A stretch of DNA of 64,000 nucleotides from Welwitschia mirabilis (GCA_051453625.1 JBOZIK010000001.1:12439171-12503170), one strand, 5' to 3'; positions 1 through 10,655 are shown, numbered from the stretch's first letter. The notes: a model not told the origin generated them from the sequence alone. Program-made: numbers and translations.

Positions 1-996
1 TGTTTTCTTTTTTTTCCTTAGTCTTTTTCTTTCTTTTTCTGAACTACTCTCTTTCTAATGGAATTTTATATTTTGTTTTTATTCTTAGTGAATTGTACTA
101 GTTACTTGATTAATGAAACATGATCTAGTAACTTCTTTTTATTTTTCTTCTTTTTTCTTTTAGTTTTTATTTCTTTTATCTCTTTTATTGCAAAATATTA
201 TCTAAATAGTATATTAAATTTTCTTGTAGGAGCTGATCTTTTGCAGGTTTTGAAGAAAAGATTTTAAGAAAGCAAGAAAAAAATTATTCTTCTATCCATT
301 TTTTCTCTTTATTATATTTTCTCTTCTCTATTTCCTTCTCTATATTAGGTGACGTCCTTAGTATGTACTTAAAGATTACTTTGAAAAAGAACATCATCAA
401 AAAATTTCAAAGAAGTGCTTTAGTATATGTAGTATTTATTTCTATAATTTTCATTTGTTGCATTTCATTGTATTTATTTCCAATTTTTGCATTAGTCCTT
501 TCTAANNNNNNNNNNNNNNNNNNNNNNNNNNNNNNNNNNNNNNNNNNNNNNNNNNNNNNNNNNNNNNNNNNNNNNNNNNNNNNNNNNNNNNNNNNNNNNN
601 NNNNNATTTCTATAATTTTCATTTGTTGCATTTCATTGTATTTATTTCCAATTTTTGCATTAGTCCTTTCTAAAAACCTTATTCACTTCTTATTTATCAG
701 TTACTAGAACTAGTCTTATATCTTAGACTATTAATTTTTCTAAAATATTGACTATCATTCTTGCTGAATTAATTTTACATTATCTTACTAGCACTACTAT
801 CTTCCATCATTAGTGTTGTTGGATTCTTGCATTAAACTATCTTCATCTTTGTTGAAATTTACTTCTATGATATTTTATGCCTTTTCATATATTACATGCT
901 TTCAAAGACATAACCTATCTTGATTATTTTCTTATGTTTTATGAATAAGAAATAAACCTCTGATGGTAGATTACATCAAATTCTTTTGAATCTAAC
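1..996. other. AT-rich stretch, no gene seen
   Basis: T-rich sequence with long C/T runs (1-60, 130-200, 290-350) that has no coding frame worth reporting. It could be the leader of the gag fragment that starts at 997, but no LTR boundary or primer-binding site was found. The apparent open frame around 363-707 runs through a 100-N gap and through a duplicated overlap, so it is not a gene. Confidence 0.5.
438..673. repeat. Identical 68-bp direct repeat flanking a 100-N gap
   Basis: Bases 438-505 and 606-673 are identical over 68 bp and are separated by exactly 100 N. This is the cleanest example in the window of an unmerged contig overlap: the two flanks are probably the same genomic bases counted twice. 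The gap is then likely a placeholder of false length. Confidence 0.85.
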
Positions 997-1570
997 ATGA
1001 ATAGAAATCTTAGAGATCAGTTACAAGAGATANNNNNNNNNNNNNNNNNNNNNNNNNNNNNNNNNNNNNNNNNNNNNNNNNNNNNNNNNNNNNNNNNNNN
1101 NNNNNNNNNNNNNNNNNNNNNNNNNNNNNNNNNNNNNNNNNNNNNNNNNNNNNNNNNNNNNNNNNNNNNNNNNNNNNNNNNNNNNNNNNNNNNNNNNNNN
1201 NNNNNNNNNNNNNNNNNNNNNNNNNNNNNNNNNNNNNNNNNNNNNNNNNNNNNNNNNNNNNNNNNNNNNNNNNNNNNNNNNNNNNNNNNNNNNNNNNNNN
1301 NNNNNNNNNNNNNNNNNNNNNNNNNNNNNNNNNNNNNNNNNNNNNNNNNNNNNNNNNNNNNNNNNNNNNNNNNNNNNNNNNNNNNNNNNNNNNNNNNNNN
1401 NNNNNNNNNNNNNNNNNNNNNNNNNNNNNNNNNNNNNNNNNNNNNNNNNNNNNNNNNNNNNNNTGTCAACAAAAGGATAATGAACCTTTCTTCCATACCT
1501 TAGAGAGATTTAAGGATCTACTTATCCTCATCCTGTGGTGTTTCCTTGACCTTCTTCTGTACCTACTCAT
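997..1570 (+). pseudogene. Ty3/gypsy gag fragment (decayed)
   Basis: An ATG at 997 opens a short frame (MNRNLRDQLQEI) that enters a 431-N gap at 1033. After the gap, 1464-1530 encodes QQKDNEPFFHTLERFKDLL. The Q-x-E-x-F...ERFKDLL pattern is that of the central capsid part of plant Athila/Tat-type Gag, where a weakly conserved CPH-G motif usually follows. Here the following bases (about 1527-1560) show a possible frameshifted remnant ending in GVSLTFF. No zinc knuckle or protease follows. I infer an isolated gag fragment of an old element. The assignment rests on one motif, and the N-terminal link across the gap is a guess. Confidence 0.5.
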
Positions 1571-2711
1571 TTATATCCTCCTCCTCATTTATCTTTGAAT
1601 GTAGATAATATCATGGAGGAATAGAAGATTGTGTTTCTAATTAAAAAGATGAGTGAGAAGAAGGTCTAAATGTCTTCAATGCATGTTTAAATCTTGTTAA
1701 CTTCTCAAAAATATACATCATATGCTGCTAAGTCTTCTCCTACTAATATAACCTAATGTGGATTAATGTGAGTAGATTCATCATAGGATCTGTAGGATCC
1801 TTAAAGCATGTAACATAGAAGTGATAACTTCAGGATGGAGCTTATTATGACTTTGTAGCTCTACTAAACGGAGGTCAAGGAATAGGATCAACCTCATTGA
1901 TATGCATATGCATCAATGTAAAATAGCCAAGATGCTATGAGGGCTTAAGGATTATAACATTATGTTAAGGTATGAGAATATAGAAGTGACAACACAACCC
2001 CATGACCAAACCTCCATAATGAAGTTTTTTGTTCTCATATTTCATAGTATGCACAAAAAATTTGAAAATAATCCATAGGTGCACCTACCTTTTACTATAT
2101 AAGTATAGTCAGTAGAGGAATTTAAATCTATAGAGTATAACATCGTCTCTATGTTCATTAAGGGATTGAAGGATGTAGTCAAAGATGAAATGTAACACAT
2201 AGTGTAGAGCTCAAATGTTTATCTCTAAAAGTTGTGGATGACTTCCAATCAAGACCTACCCACATAAGTTTAACACATGCTAAAATTTCTTTAGATAATC
2301 AAAATTGTAAAGGATAACATATAGACATCTCTTCTAGGAATGTTTAGCACACATGCAATAATATCTAGAGTTATCTTGAAGTCTGCTTTTGTGATCATGT
2401 TTTTAATAAATAAATCTCTAATATGCATAATAACTAAATTGGTATAGAATCATTCAACTACCATTATTATTATCTTTGGATAAGGAATGAGTAATGATTC
2501 TCACACTTGATATTAAAATATCTATTCAACATGTAGATGAAATATCTTGAAGATGAAAACCTATATCTATTTCTTCCTTAATATTATCTTTGATTTGAAA
2601 TCATTTTCAAATATTATCTTATCTACTTGTCCATCTTAGCAAATCTGTCAACTTATCTGGATGTTGATGTGTCAACCTCCTTATCCTTGGTAGCAAGAAA
2701 TAGTTTGAAAG
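1571..2711. other. Decayed sequence, possible gag remnants
   Basis: There is no intact frame. Around 2120-2290 on the plus strand a broken frame reads FIKGLKDVVKDEM and then serine/valine-rich residues. This loosely resembles the 'F-x-x-GL-x-x-x-V-x-x-x-M' helix of plant Gag proteins, but it is too short and degraded to assign. The rest gives no recognisable protein on either strand. Confidence 0.3.
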
Positions 2712-2950
2712 CTATCTTATAAAATTGACAATACTGAGAAGGTTGTGCTTTAGCTGATTGACATGGAAAACATTATGAATTATTGAAAAATCCTTATCAC
2801 TAATAGTATCAATACCTTCCATCATTGTTTTTCCATTATCTTTATAGGTCACAACATCTACATTGCAGTTATCCATATTTGTGAATTCATTTATATCTTC
2901 CATTATGTGTTTTAAGAAATTACTATCAAGATACTAATGAACATCATTAG
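2712..2950 (-). pseudogene. Ty1/copia protease to pre-integrase fragment
   Basis: Read on the minus strand from about 2,950, the frame gives a stop followed by YLDSN, where a copia protease has tryptophan followed by the DSG active site. The stop is a TAG where Trp (TGG) is expected, and Gly has become Asn. It continues as VTYKDNGK and ends in QLKHNLLSI, the hallmark of the copia protease/GAG-pre-integrase junction. About 80 codons are recognisable, after which the frame breaks near 2,700. No copia RT or integrase follows downstream on this strand, so this is an isolated fragment. The acidic minus-strand ORF at 4,081-4,500 could be its gag tail, but an LTR-like block lies between them. Confidence 0.75.
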
Positions 2951-3395
2951 TGGCTGTTAAAGCTATGTGAAACAACTCTTATGAGCTTTACCATTGCTCC
3001 ATCTAATATTAACATTTAGGCTTTTCTTAATAAATTAATAATTAGGTAAGTTTTGCAATTTAGAAAATACATTACTAAAATGATAGTTGAGATTAATATG
3101 GTTAAATGTATTGTAAAAATTAAAATGAGAGATTTCTTACTTTTTTTTAACTAAATTTAATATTTTAAAAGTAAAATTAAGCATCACTTGATTTAAAGTT
3201 AAAAGAGATATGACTTTTTTGTGGTGTGTATTTGTGCAATAGTTCACGTTTCGATTTCAATCCTATTAATTATCAATAAGATGCAAAATACAACANNNNN
3301 NNNNNNNNNNNNNNNNNNNNNNNNNNNNNNNNNNNNNNNNNNNNNNNNNNNNNNNNNNNNNNNNNNNNNNNNNNNNNNNNNNNNNNNNNNNNNNN
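2951..3395. other. No gene seen; ends in a 100-N gap
   Basis: AT-rich sequence without a recognisable frame, motif or repeat, running into N from 3,296 to 3,395. Unlike most 100-N gaps in the window, I see no repeated sequence on the two sides of this one. Confidence 0.4.
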
Positions 3396-3765
3396 GATTA
3401 GGTGGATGATAGAGTCTGGTGGAAAGATGTTCAGTTCAATCTGCAAGTCATCTGGAATTAAGTCTGTCATCTATCCAGTTAGGGTTGTCGTCCTGACTGT
3501 CCTCTGGACGACATAGGGGACGACAGTCTTCTACTCATCCTTTGTCAGTCTGATATCTGGTTGTTTGCAAGAATAATCATCCGAAAATACAATTTATCCA
3601 TATCTATAGGAAATCTTCATGAATTATTTGATAAACTGCATGTTTTCGTCTTGTGCTCCTGGATTCTCAATTATCATAGAAACTGAGTATTTTTCTGTTA
3701 GTTTATCTGCAAAACAACTCAAAATACCTTATCAAATACACTTAAGTTGGTATCGCAACAGACTT
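3396..3765 (+). repeat. Possible LTR 3' end with tRNA-Met-like primer site
   Basis: A stretch richer in G+C than its surroundings. At 3748-3762 it contains TGGTATCGCAACAGA, which shares TGGTATC and a trailing CAGA with the initiator-tRNA-Met primer-binding sites of many plant LTR elements (one deletion, one or two changes). If real, the bases before 3,748 are the end of a plus-strand LTR and an internal region should follow, but no gag is recognisable after it. At 3487-3524 the motif GTCGTCC is followed by two copies of GGACGAC, giving a 7-bp stem. The LTR reading is tentative. Confidence 0.3.
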
Positions 3766-4080
3766 TACTCATGAAAAGAAATGAAGATTTTTGATGAGGC
3801 TAGCATCAAGGAGGAAGAAAGTGATGGAATATATTCTAAATCACTTTTGTCATTTGTTTATCTTTGCTTAAATAGCATTATCTCTAATGACTTATTACCT
3901 GTAGAAAACATTAAGATATTTTTATTTAATTCATTAATTTTTAAAAATAAATAGTTACATTTCTTTTCTCTCACTCTTGAAAGATATTAAAGATATTTTT
4001 TTTTTTTAAATTGTAATGCTTGATCTTCCAAAATCTTCTTTACAAACTCTAGTTATGATGTTTTCTTCTTCTTCTCTACA
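3766..4080. other. No gene seen
   Basis: AT-rich sequence with no recognisable frame and a short poly-T run near 3,995. It may be internal sequence of the putative element whose primer site is at 3,748. Confidence 0.3.
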
Positions 4081-4500
4081 TCATTTTTTGAATTGAGTGT
4101 CCTCTTTTATGATCTTCTTTCTCTCTTTGAGTATCTCTTGGTATGCCTCCATCATACTTTCATCCTCATCATTATCTTCTCCCACATTATTTCTTATCTC
4201 TTCTTCTTTTATTATTGTTTTATCTTCTTCAACATTAGAAAATAAATCCTCTTCTTTATCACTTTCTTTAGCAACCATAAGACTTGACACATTTTCTAAT
4301 TCTAACTCATGGGACTTAGTTAAATCAAATTCAAATCCATCATTTACTTTAATGATGAATTCCACATTAGATAAGGTGAATTCATTGAGAAATAGCCTTC
4401 TATTATCATAAGTATCTTCCCTATGTGATTCATTAGTATTTCAAGGGGCTATATTACATATTTCTCTAGAGTGCTTTGATGCCTTTTTCGTCTTATTATT
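4081..4500 (-). pseudogene. Acidic, Glu/Lys-rich minus-strand ORF fragment
   Basis: A minus-strand frame, open from 4,365 (ATG) to a stop at 4,081, encodes 94 residues. It extends upstream through one stop to about 4,500, next to a 9-N gap. The protein is strongly acidic and then basic (for example VAKESDKEEDLFSNVEED and DEDESMMEAYQEILKERKK), with a helical, coiled-coil-like character. I do not recognise a defined domain. Acidic tracts of this kind occur between capsid and zinc knuckle in copia Gag proteins, and the copia protease fragment at 2,712-2,950 lies on the same strand, so a gag tail is possible. Alternatively it belongs to the minus-strand LTR family at 4,520-6,230. The plus-strand open frame here is its antisense shadow. 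Confidence 0.4.
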
Positions 4501-4519
4501 NNNNNNNNNAGTATTTTAT

Positions 4520-6230
4520 CTTAGTTTTTTACAATTATAAAACTAAAACCCTTATTGTAGTAGAGTCTTAATATAATTCTTTTCATAAGATGAATCAAGT
4601 TAGGACTAAACAAAAGTAACACAATATTCTCTAAACCTGTAAGAAACTAAACAAGAATTAAAATTTTTTAATGAAATTGAACTTTAATTGATGAATTAAG
4701 AAGATGAACTAGCTCCAAAAATATATCTTAAATCATCCAACAATAAAAACTTCACTTAAATAATATTGTGTAACATTTTAAAATAAATATTAAATTGTTA
4801 AGTCATTATAGCTTAGATCGCAATGACATAATCTCGTTTACAAATGAGTGTTGGTGAATTTCTTAGTATGTTTAATCTTTTATATACTAATGTAATCATT
4901 GAAAGTAAGAACTAATGTAATCAAAATCCATCAAATAAGATGATCACAACCAAAAGTAACCATAAGAAATTCACTCGGTAATGAAAGAACTCAACAATGT
5001 AGTTTCAGTTAAGTACTAAAAGTATGAGGTTAATCACAACTTAAGATTAAAAAAGAATAATTACTAATTTATTAAAAACAAAAATTAAATTACATTAAGA
5101 AAAAAATAAAAGATGATATGAAATCCTTAAAGATAGCCCCAAAGATAGCTCATGCCTAAAGAAGAATCTTAGAAAGCCATGTCAATGGCTAAGGCTCTAA
5201 GAAGTTCCCACTATTTTTTCCAGTCAAANNNNNNNNNNNNNNNNNNNNNNNNNNNNNNNNNNNNNNNNNNNNNNNNNNNNNNNNNNNNNNNNNNNNNNNN
5301 NNNNNNNNNNNNNNNNNNNNNNNNNNNNCAAATAAGATGACCATAACCAAAAGTAACCACAAGAAACTCATTCTGTAATGAAAGAACTCAACAATGTAGT
5401 TTCAGTTAAGCATTTAAAGTGTGAGGTTAGTCACAACTTAAGATAAAAAATGAATAATTACTAATTTATTGAAAACAAAAATTACATTACATTAAGAACA
5501 AAATAAAAGATGATATGAACTCATTAAAGCTAGCCCCAAAGATAGCTTATGCCTAAAGAAGAAGCTTATAAAGTCATGTCCATGGCTAAGGCTCTAAGGA
5601 GTTTCCACTATTTTTTCTAGTTAAATATCCTTTACAAATAAAGGTACAATGCCCTTTTAGAGGTGAGTATGGGGTAGAGGTAATTAGAAGCCTTTGGCTT
5701 ATAGTGGTAGGTAGATGATTATAATGTTTGTCATGTAGCTCTAGCTAAGGTTTTCATTTTCTTATGTTAAGTAAAGGTCTTTNNNNNNNNNNNNNNNNNN
5801 NNNNNNNNNNNNNNNNNNNNNNNNNNNNNNNNNNNNNNNNNNNNNNNNNNNNNNNNNNNNNNNNNNNNNNNNNNNNNNNNNNNNNNNNNNNNNNNNNNNN
5901 NNNNNNNNNNNNNNNNNNNNNNNNNNNNNNNNNNNNNNNNNNNNNNNNNNNNNNNNNNNNNNNNNNNNNNNNNNNNNNNNNNNNNNNNNNNNNNNNNNNN
6001 NNNNNNNNNNNNNNNNNNNNNNNNNNNNNNNNNNNNNNNNNNNNNNNNNNNNNNNNNNNNNNNNNNNNNNNNNNNNNNNNNNNNNNNNNNNNNNNNNNNN
6101 NNNNNNNNNNNNNNNNNNNNNNNNNNNNNNNNNNNNNNNNNNNNNNNNNATGATTATAATGTTTGTCATGTAACTCTAGCTAAGGTTTCCATTTTCTTAT
6201 GTTAAGTGAAGGTCTTTATGATGAGTTCAA
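4520..6230 (-). repeat. LTR-like repeat family, minus orientation
   Basis: Non-coding block whose first ~660 bp (4,520-5,180) match 49,390-50,095 elsewhere in the window at roughly 75-80% by eye. Read on the minus strand it has CTCTAAAAGGGC (5651-5662), a plausible TATA region with about 1.1 kb of downstream sequence. It ends next to minus-strand ORFs in both copies, as an LTR upstream of an internal region would. Bases 4,932-5,228 are repeated after the 100-N gap at 5,329-5,626 (about 90% identical), and 5,712-5,782 recur at 6,150-6,220 across a 367-N gap. Both are probably assembly overlaps. Outer ends and target duplication were not found. Confidence 0.45.
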
Positions 6231-6700
6231 CACATGGCCTTTGAATTATGATGCTTCTATCAACTCATGCTATTGCCACATGTCTTTGATGTCACCACAT
6301 ATATCACCGTCACTTTTCACTGCCATGTGTCTTTTATGTCACTATCACATTGCATTAAAAATACTAGTTATCTTTTATTTAATAATTATCTAAGTCCATA
6401 ATTGGAATGTGATCGATTTTTGAAGAAGGTTTCAAAACATAGCTTTTAATGCATTTTGCTTCAAAGGAGTAACAACACTAATGCCTTGGATTGTAACATC
6501 AGTGTTTAGCTAGATTATCTTCATACTTTAGTATATCATTCAAAATGCAGCATTTTATCTAAAATTTTTATGAAAAAGTACACAAGTTCAAAAATTATAT
6601 TAAAAAGGGTTAAATACATAATTTTGTGATAAAATCACTATTTTATTATATTCAACTAAGGTAAATTGATCAAAGATACTTGATTTAAATATCACTTTTT
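6231..6700. other. No gene seen
   Basis: AT-rich sequence. The first ~160 bp probably belong to the upstream LTR-like block (CACATG/TGTC-rich sequence at 6,225-6,350). No coding frame or motif is supported. Confidence 0.35.
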
Positions 6701-7000
6701 TGATGTTAACACATCCCCTAGTAAGACTTTTACTAAACTCTTAGCATAATGTATGGAAAAAAGATGGTTTAACATGGAAAAATTTTAAGTAAAAAAATGC
6801 TTAAGTCTAAAAAAAGGTATATCTTTTGAAAATTTTTTGGACTAATTTTTGAAAAATCAGAAATTAAAATTATAAATATTATTTGAAAAAAGGATGTTAT
6901 ATTACCCTTTACCTAGACTTTTGCTAGACTCTTAGCAAAAAGTATGAAAAAGAAGTGATTTGACATGGATTTTTATTTAAACTACATAAACAAAAAAGAA
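6700..7000. repeat. Two diverged ~191-bp tandem units
   Basis: The segment beginning AGACTTTTACTAAACTCTTA at 6,724 recurs, diverged, as AGACTTTTGCTAGACTCTTA at 6,915. The offset is 191 bp, and similarity extends about 25 bp upstream (ATGTTA..CC.T...AGAC) and about 50 bp downstream (ending in CATGG). A 79-N gap starts at 7,001, so more units may be hidden. The unit size is in the range of plant satellite monomers, but two units do not prove a satellite. Confidence 0.5.
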
Positions 7001-7323
7001 NNNNNNNNNNNNNNNNNNNNNNNNNNNNNNNNNNNNNNNNNNNNNNNNNNNNNNNNNNNNNNNNNNNNNNNNNNNNNNNAAAAGACAATTCTATGAGAAA
7101 TCACTAAGTGATAAGGTTTCATAATGAAGGATGAAAAAGATAGAAATGAAGAAAATATAAAATTGAATATGAGGAAGAAAGTCTCAAAATGAGATGGAAA
7201 ATGGATGAAAACCAAGTTATATTCTACTTTTATAAAATATCATGACCTACCAATGACTTAAGATGATTAGGGATTAGGATAAGAGGCTATGTGAAGAAGA
7301 ATGGGATAAATAGAGGAAAATTA

Positions 7324-7430
7324 TGTCATATGTAAACCTTATTTACTTGGATATCAAGTATATTAATATTTTAATTAGATGATAAATTATTATTATTTAA
7401 AGGCCTTATAATTAGAAATTCAACAAAAAT
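7324..7430 (+). repeat. Remnant of chromovirus 5' LTR
   Basis: Begins TGTCATATG at 7,324 and matches the start of the 3' LTR at 38,068 for about 100 bp, including the shared TTTAAAGGCCTT block. The remaining ~1.3 kb of LTR seen at the 3' end is absent here, and the sequence passes quickly into gag-tail sequence. The 5' end has therefore suffered a large deletion. The promoter found in the 3' LTR is not present in this copy. Confidence 0.65.
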
Positions 7431-7574
7431 AATATTAATATTAGTAAATCAACCTAAGTAGAGCCCATTCAAATGAAATTGGAATATTCTTAGTTAAAGA
7501 TATGGAGTTAATCAATGTCAAAGATCAAATTTGTAATAAATTCCTAGTCAGTATTAGTACCAAAACTAGTATAA

Positions 7575-7935
7575 TGGATATATGTACTACCATTATAAAA
7601 GAAATCATAGTGTAAGAGAATGTTTATTATGTAATAAAAACCTTTTCAGACAACAACCAAAAATGCCTGAAGGATTAAAATGTGTTTCTTAATTAATAGG
7701 ACAACTTTGAGTAGTAGTAGATAATCAAAGGATGCAATTTCATATCTCTATCCTAGAAGGTAATTTTTTACTTAATAATAAAGAAGTAATTATTTTATTT
7801 AACTATGGAGAAAAACATTACTTTATGTCTCTTATAATTATTGTAAGAGAAAAATTATGTTGTGCTTCAATCAAGGAATGCATAGAGCTAGCAAATGGAT
7901 CTATGTTAAAAGTTAATTAGTAAGTTCAAAACTAT
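7575..7935 (+). pseudogene. Chromovirus zinc-knuckle and protease region
   Basis: At about 7,585-7,630 the frame reads YYHYKRNHSVREC. The spacing is that of a Gag CCHC zinc knuckle (C-x2-C-x4-H-x4-C), but both leading cysteines are tyrosine, as expected from TGT-to-TAT changes. Downstream, the frame at 7,732-7,920 (62 codons, no stop) covers the aspartic protease region and ends in a short LANGSMLKVN-like stretch. A clear D-S/T-G catalytic triad is not visible, and FNYGEKH occupies the place where it would be expected. Most of gag upstream is deleted. The function in an active element would be RNA packaging and Gag-Pol processing. This copy is dead. Confidence 0.6.
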
Positions 7936-8159
7936 ACTTTGGATCTACGTTCAAAGTTAATTAGTAAGTTCAAAACTATACTTTATCCATAAGTAGGGAA
8001 TATTCTTAGATATAATAAATTATTATTGACTTAGAAAAATACAACATTGTTTTGGCTCTAAATGGGTTAATGTAGAATGGAGTAATTATAAATTGTAAAA
8101 ATTATCAAGTAAAAATGATGAATCATGATTAAAGACTAATCTTTCAAGATCCTTACAAA

Positions 8160-8931
8160 TTAGTAGTGGAGAATTTAGTTAATGAAAATAATATAAACAT
8201 AGAAATTAAGATGGGTTCACTAGTTTATATGCTATATTTAATACCAGTTAGCTTAAAAGAAGGAGAAACTCTAGTAAATAATATACTAACAGGTCAAAAG
8301 TATCTTGATGTATATACAAAAAAATTACTAGGAAATGTCACCACTTCAAGAAGTTGAGTTTTCCATTGAATTAATCCTAGGAATCCAACCTATTTCTAAG
8401 GCATTATATAGAATGTTTCTTATAGAAATTAAAGAATTAAAAATTTAACTTGAATAACTCTTACAAAAAGGCTTCACTTATCCTAGTGTATCATCATGAG
8501 GATCATTTGTATTATTTGTAAAGAAGAAAAATGAAACACTAATATTATGCATTAATTATAGATAGCTAAATAAGCTTACCATTAAGAATAAGTATTCACT
8601 ACCAAAAATAGATGATCTTTTTTATTAGCTCAAGAAAGCTAAGGTATTCTCAAAAGTTAATCTAAAATCTAGGTATCATCAAGTTTGAATTAAGAAAGAA
8701 GATATTCATAAAACAATGTTTAGAACCTGTTATGGATATTATAAGTTTACTATTATGCCTTTTGGTTTAACTAATGCCCCCATAGTATTTATGAATCTTA
8801 TGAATTACTTCTTTCAATCACATCTTAATTTCTTTGTAATAGTATTTATTGATACCTATTCCATAAATTACGAAGAGCTTGAAAACACTTGAGAATAGTC
8901 TTATAGACTTTACAAAATTACTAATTATATG
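8160..8931 (+). pseudogene. Chromovirus reverse transcriptase, N-terminal half
   Basis: Fingers and palm of a Ty3/gypsy RT. Readable blocks include NYR*LNKLTIKNKYSLPK (about 8,551-8,600), KVFSKVNLKSRYHQV (8,645), [11 protein letters not shown] (8,718) and the palm motif PFGLTNAP (8,759-8,782). The catalytic YxDD block is degraded to FIDT at about 8,846-8,857, so the second aspartate is lost. In-frame stops include TAG at 8,563-8,565 where glutamine is expected and TGA at 8,686-8,688 where arginine is expected, both C-to-T type. The frame is cut at 8,931 by the TGATGACTC start of LTR A and resumes at 34,413. Confidence 0.85.
8927..8931 (+). other. Target-site duplication, left copy (ATATG)
   Basis: The host RT sequence reads ...TTATATG immediately before LTR A. 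The right copy, CTATG, follows LTR C at 34,408-34,412. TATG is shared (4 of 5 bp). Removing the insert and one copy leaves the chromovirus RT codons in phase across the junction. LTR elements make 4-6-bp duplications on integration. Confidence 0.65.
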
Positions 8932-9725
8932 TGATGACTCAAAAACAGATGTACATTTATGCTATGTTCTTGATAAATTAATGAAGAATATGTTAAAATA
9001 TTAGCAATACATTATGATATTATTATAATATATTATGGATTATTATAAGTCAACTTCATAATGCAGGTTAGTTAGGTGGAGTTGTGCAATAAAAAGGGAA
9101 AGCGATTATAACAAATAAATAAGTGGCACAATGGAAGGAATAACAAACTTATTTCAACTAAACCTATAAATATGCATTATATATGAGGCAAATGGATCTT
9201 TTCAGAGTCTTGGAGAAGAGTTAGAAAGCACATATAAGGTGAAGACATCACATTGGAAGAACTGTAAAGTGACTTCTTAAGCTATTGTACTTGTTATGGA
9301 AACACAAGAAATGGCTAATTACTATATTTTCTTAATAAGTAATACAAGCTATGTTATTTTGAAAAGAATCTTGTGTTGTTGAAGTATGTAACTTTTCCAA
9401 GTTACATACTAGTGTATTAGTTAGAAATAATTGGTACATATAATCTGGCTATGTGTTCTTTGTTCTAGTTACTTTTATTTTCCCATATCCTATAAATTAT
9501 TATTTATAAGTAGAGTAACTATCAGAGCACACTTTATCAAGAATAAGAAAGTCTTTATTTGAGTTAAAATCAAAAATAAAAGTAATTTCCATATAAAAAT
9601 AATTAATGATTAAAGTCTATATGTAGATGTGATAATTTAGTTGTATGTTTTTCTAGCATTTTGTTAATATAATGGCTTCTTTTTAAGCATTTTGTTGAAA
9701 CTATTTAATTATTATATGCTTGTAA
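8932..9725 (+). repeat. LTR A (5' LTR of unit 1)
   Basis: Starts TGATGACTCAAAAACAG and ends ..GCTTGTAA just before the TTTTGGCAC primer-site motif. It is collinear with LTR B and LTR C throughout. About 50 bp present near 24,450-24,500 in LTR B are missing here near 9,400, so this copy is shorter (794 bp). It contains a TATA box at 9,164. The TG start is intact, while the terminal CA appears as AA. Confidence 0.85.
9164..9175 (+). promoter_or_regulatory. LTR A TATA box (CTATAAATATGC)
   Basis: CTATAAATATGC lies at the same relative place in LTR A, B (24,195) and C (33,741), about 230 bp (A, B) or 400 bp including a gap and overlap (C) after the LTR start. It is an A/T-perfect TATA box, the expected RNA polymerase II promoter of an LTR element, placing the transcript start about 30 bp downstream. 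Confidence 0.7.
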
Positions 9726-9748
9726 TTTTGGCACTAGAAGGAGGGCAC
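9726..9748 (+). other. Putative primer-binding site of unit 1
   Basis: Directly after LTR A comes TTTTGGCACTAGAAGGAGG. TGG at the LTR boundary is the invariant complement of tRNA CCA. The motif recurs after LTR B (24,871, TTTTGGCCTAGAAGGAGGG) and, diverged, after the element 3 LTR (51,016, TTTTGGTGCAAGAAGG). Position and repetition support a minus-strand primer site. I cannot assign the tRNA with confidence. Confidence 0.65.
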
Positions 9749-9758
9749 TTCTAGAATT

Positions 9759-10555
9759 ATGTCTAAAATAATGAAGGACCTTTTAAGAAAAGACAACCTA
9801 GGATAAAGGAGAGATGAAAAGGAATGATATGTCCAAAACCCTAAAAAATACAAATTGGATGAAGTAACTAGTAATATAGCAATAACTGAAATTGACTCCT
9901 ATGACTTCATAGAAGATATGAAAACACTTAAGAGAGGTTAAATAGAGTTACAACATGAGATAGAACTATTAATAAAAACTCAAAAAAGAAAAAGAAAAAG
10001 CACAAGAACTAGAAGGATTGTATTGGGATGAAGAAAAAGTAGTCGATTCTACTTGTTTGTGTATTAACTATTATACATCTCATGCACCTAACTGTATAGA
10101 TACTATAGTCTTGGAAACTCTTGGTAAGATAAAAAAGAAACATAAATACTACTAATATTTTCACTTTTTAAGGTAGAAAAAAATGAAGAACCTATGCTTC
10201 ATTTGAGCCTTTTTTATTCTTTTTTCAAGGCTAAATAATTAGAAATCAACTCACATTTCTTGAGACATTTCCCTTTTTTCTTAAAAGAAGATGTCTAGCT
10301 ATGGTTTCATAGATTCCCAACCTATAATTTTAAAACTTGGAACTCTATGAGGTCAGTATTTTTGAACAAATATCAACTTGTAAGGGTCATTAAAGATCTG
10401 AGAGATTAAATTTTTAATATTAAACAGAAAGAAATGAAAAATTTGATGAATTTATGGATAGATATTAGATTTTACTGGCAAGATGTCCAAACCATGGGAT
10501 AACTCCAAGAAAACAAATGAGAGCCTTGTTAAGAGGTTTATCGAGTGATTCTTTA
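9759..10555 (+). pseudogene. Unit 1 gag, first (partial) copy
   Basis: ATG at 9,759, 10 bp after the primer-site motif, is the likely Gag start (MSKIMKDLLRKDNLG). The frame continues with repeated stops through YKLDE and DSYDFIEDMKTLKRG. It then covers the same ground as 11,882-13,530 until it meets a 100-N gap at 10,556. The end (TTAAGAGGTTTATCGAGTG) matches the capsid helix region of the other copies. This and the next block repeat the same part of gag on both sides of 100-N gaps. I therefore treat the threefold gag as an assembly effect rather than three genes. Confidence 0.7.
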
Positions 10556-10655
10556 NNNNNNNNNNNNNNNNNNNNNNNNNNNNNNNNNNNNNNNNNNNNN
10601 NNNNNNNNNNNNNNNNNNNNNNNNNNNNNNNNNNNNNNNNNNNNNNNNNNNNNNN

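Noticed and set aside
997-1503. A 168-codon frame (and its reverse) through 1,033-1,463
   Set aside because: Almost all of it is N. Only the flanks are informative, and these were annotated as a gag fragment. The same applies to frames through the gaps at 5,783, 35,931, 39,804, 53,196, 58,335 and 61,541.
4097-4411. Plus-strand 104-codon Ser-rich frame
   Set aside because: Shadow of the acidic minus-strand ORF: GAA/GAT-rich codons read backwards give Ser/Leu-rich peptides.
6199-6393. Plus-strand 64-codon Cys/His-rich frame
   Set aside because: Lies in the LTR-like non-coding block and begins in sequence repeated across an N gap; no metal-binding spacing.
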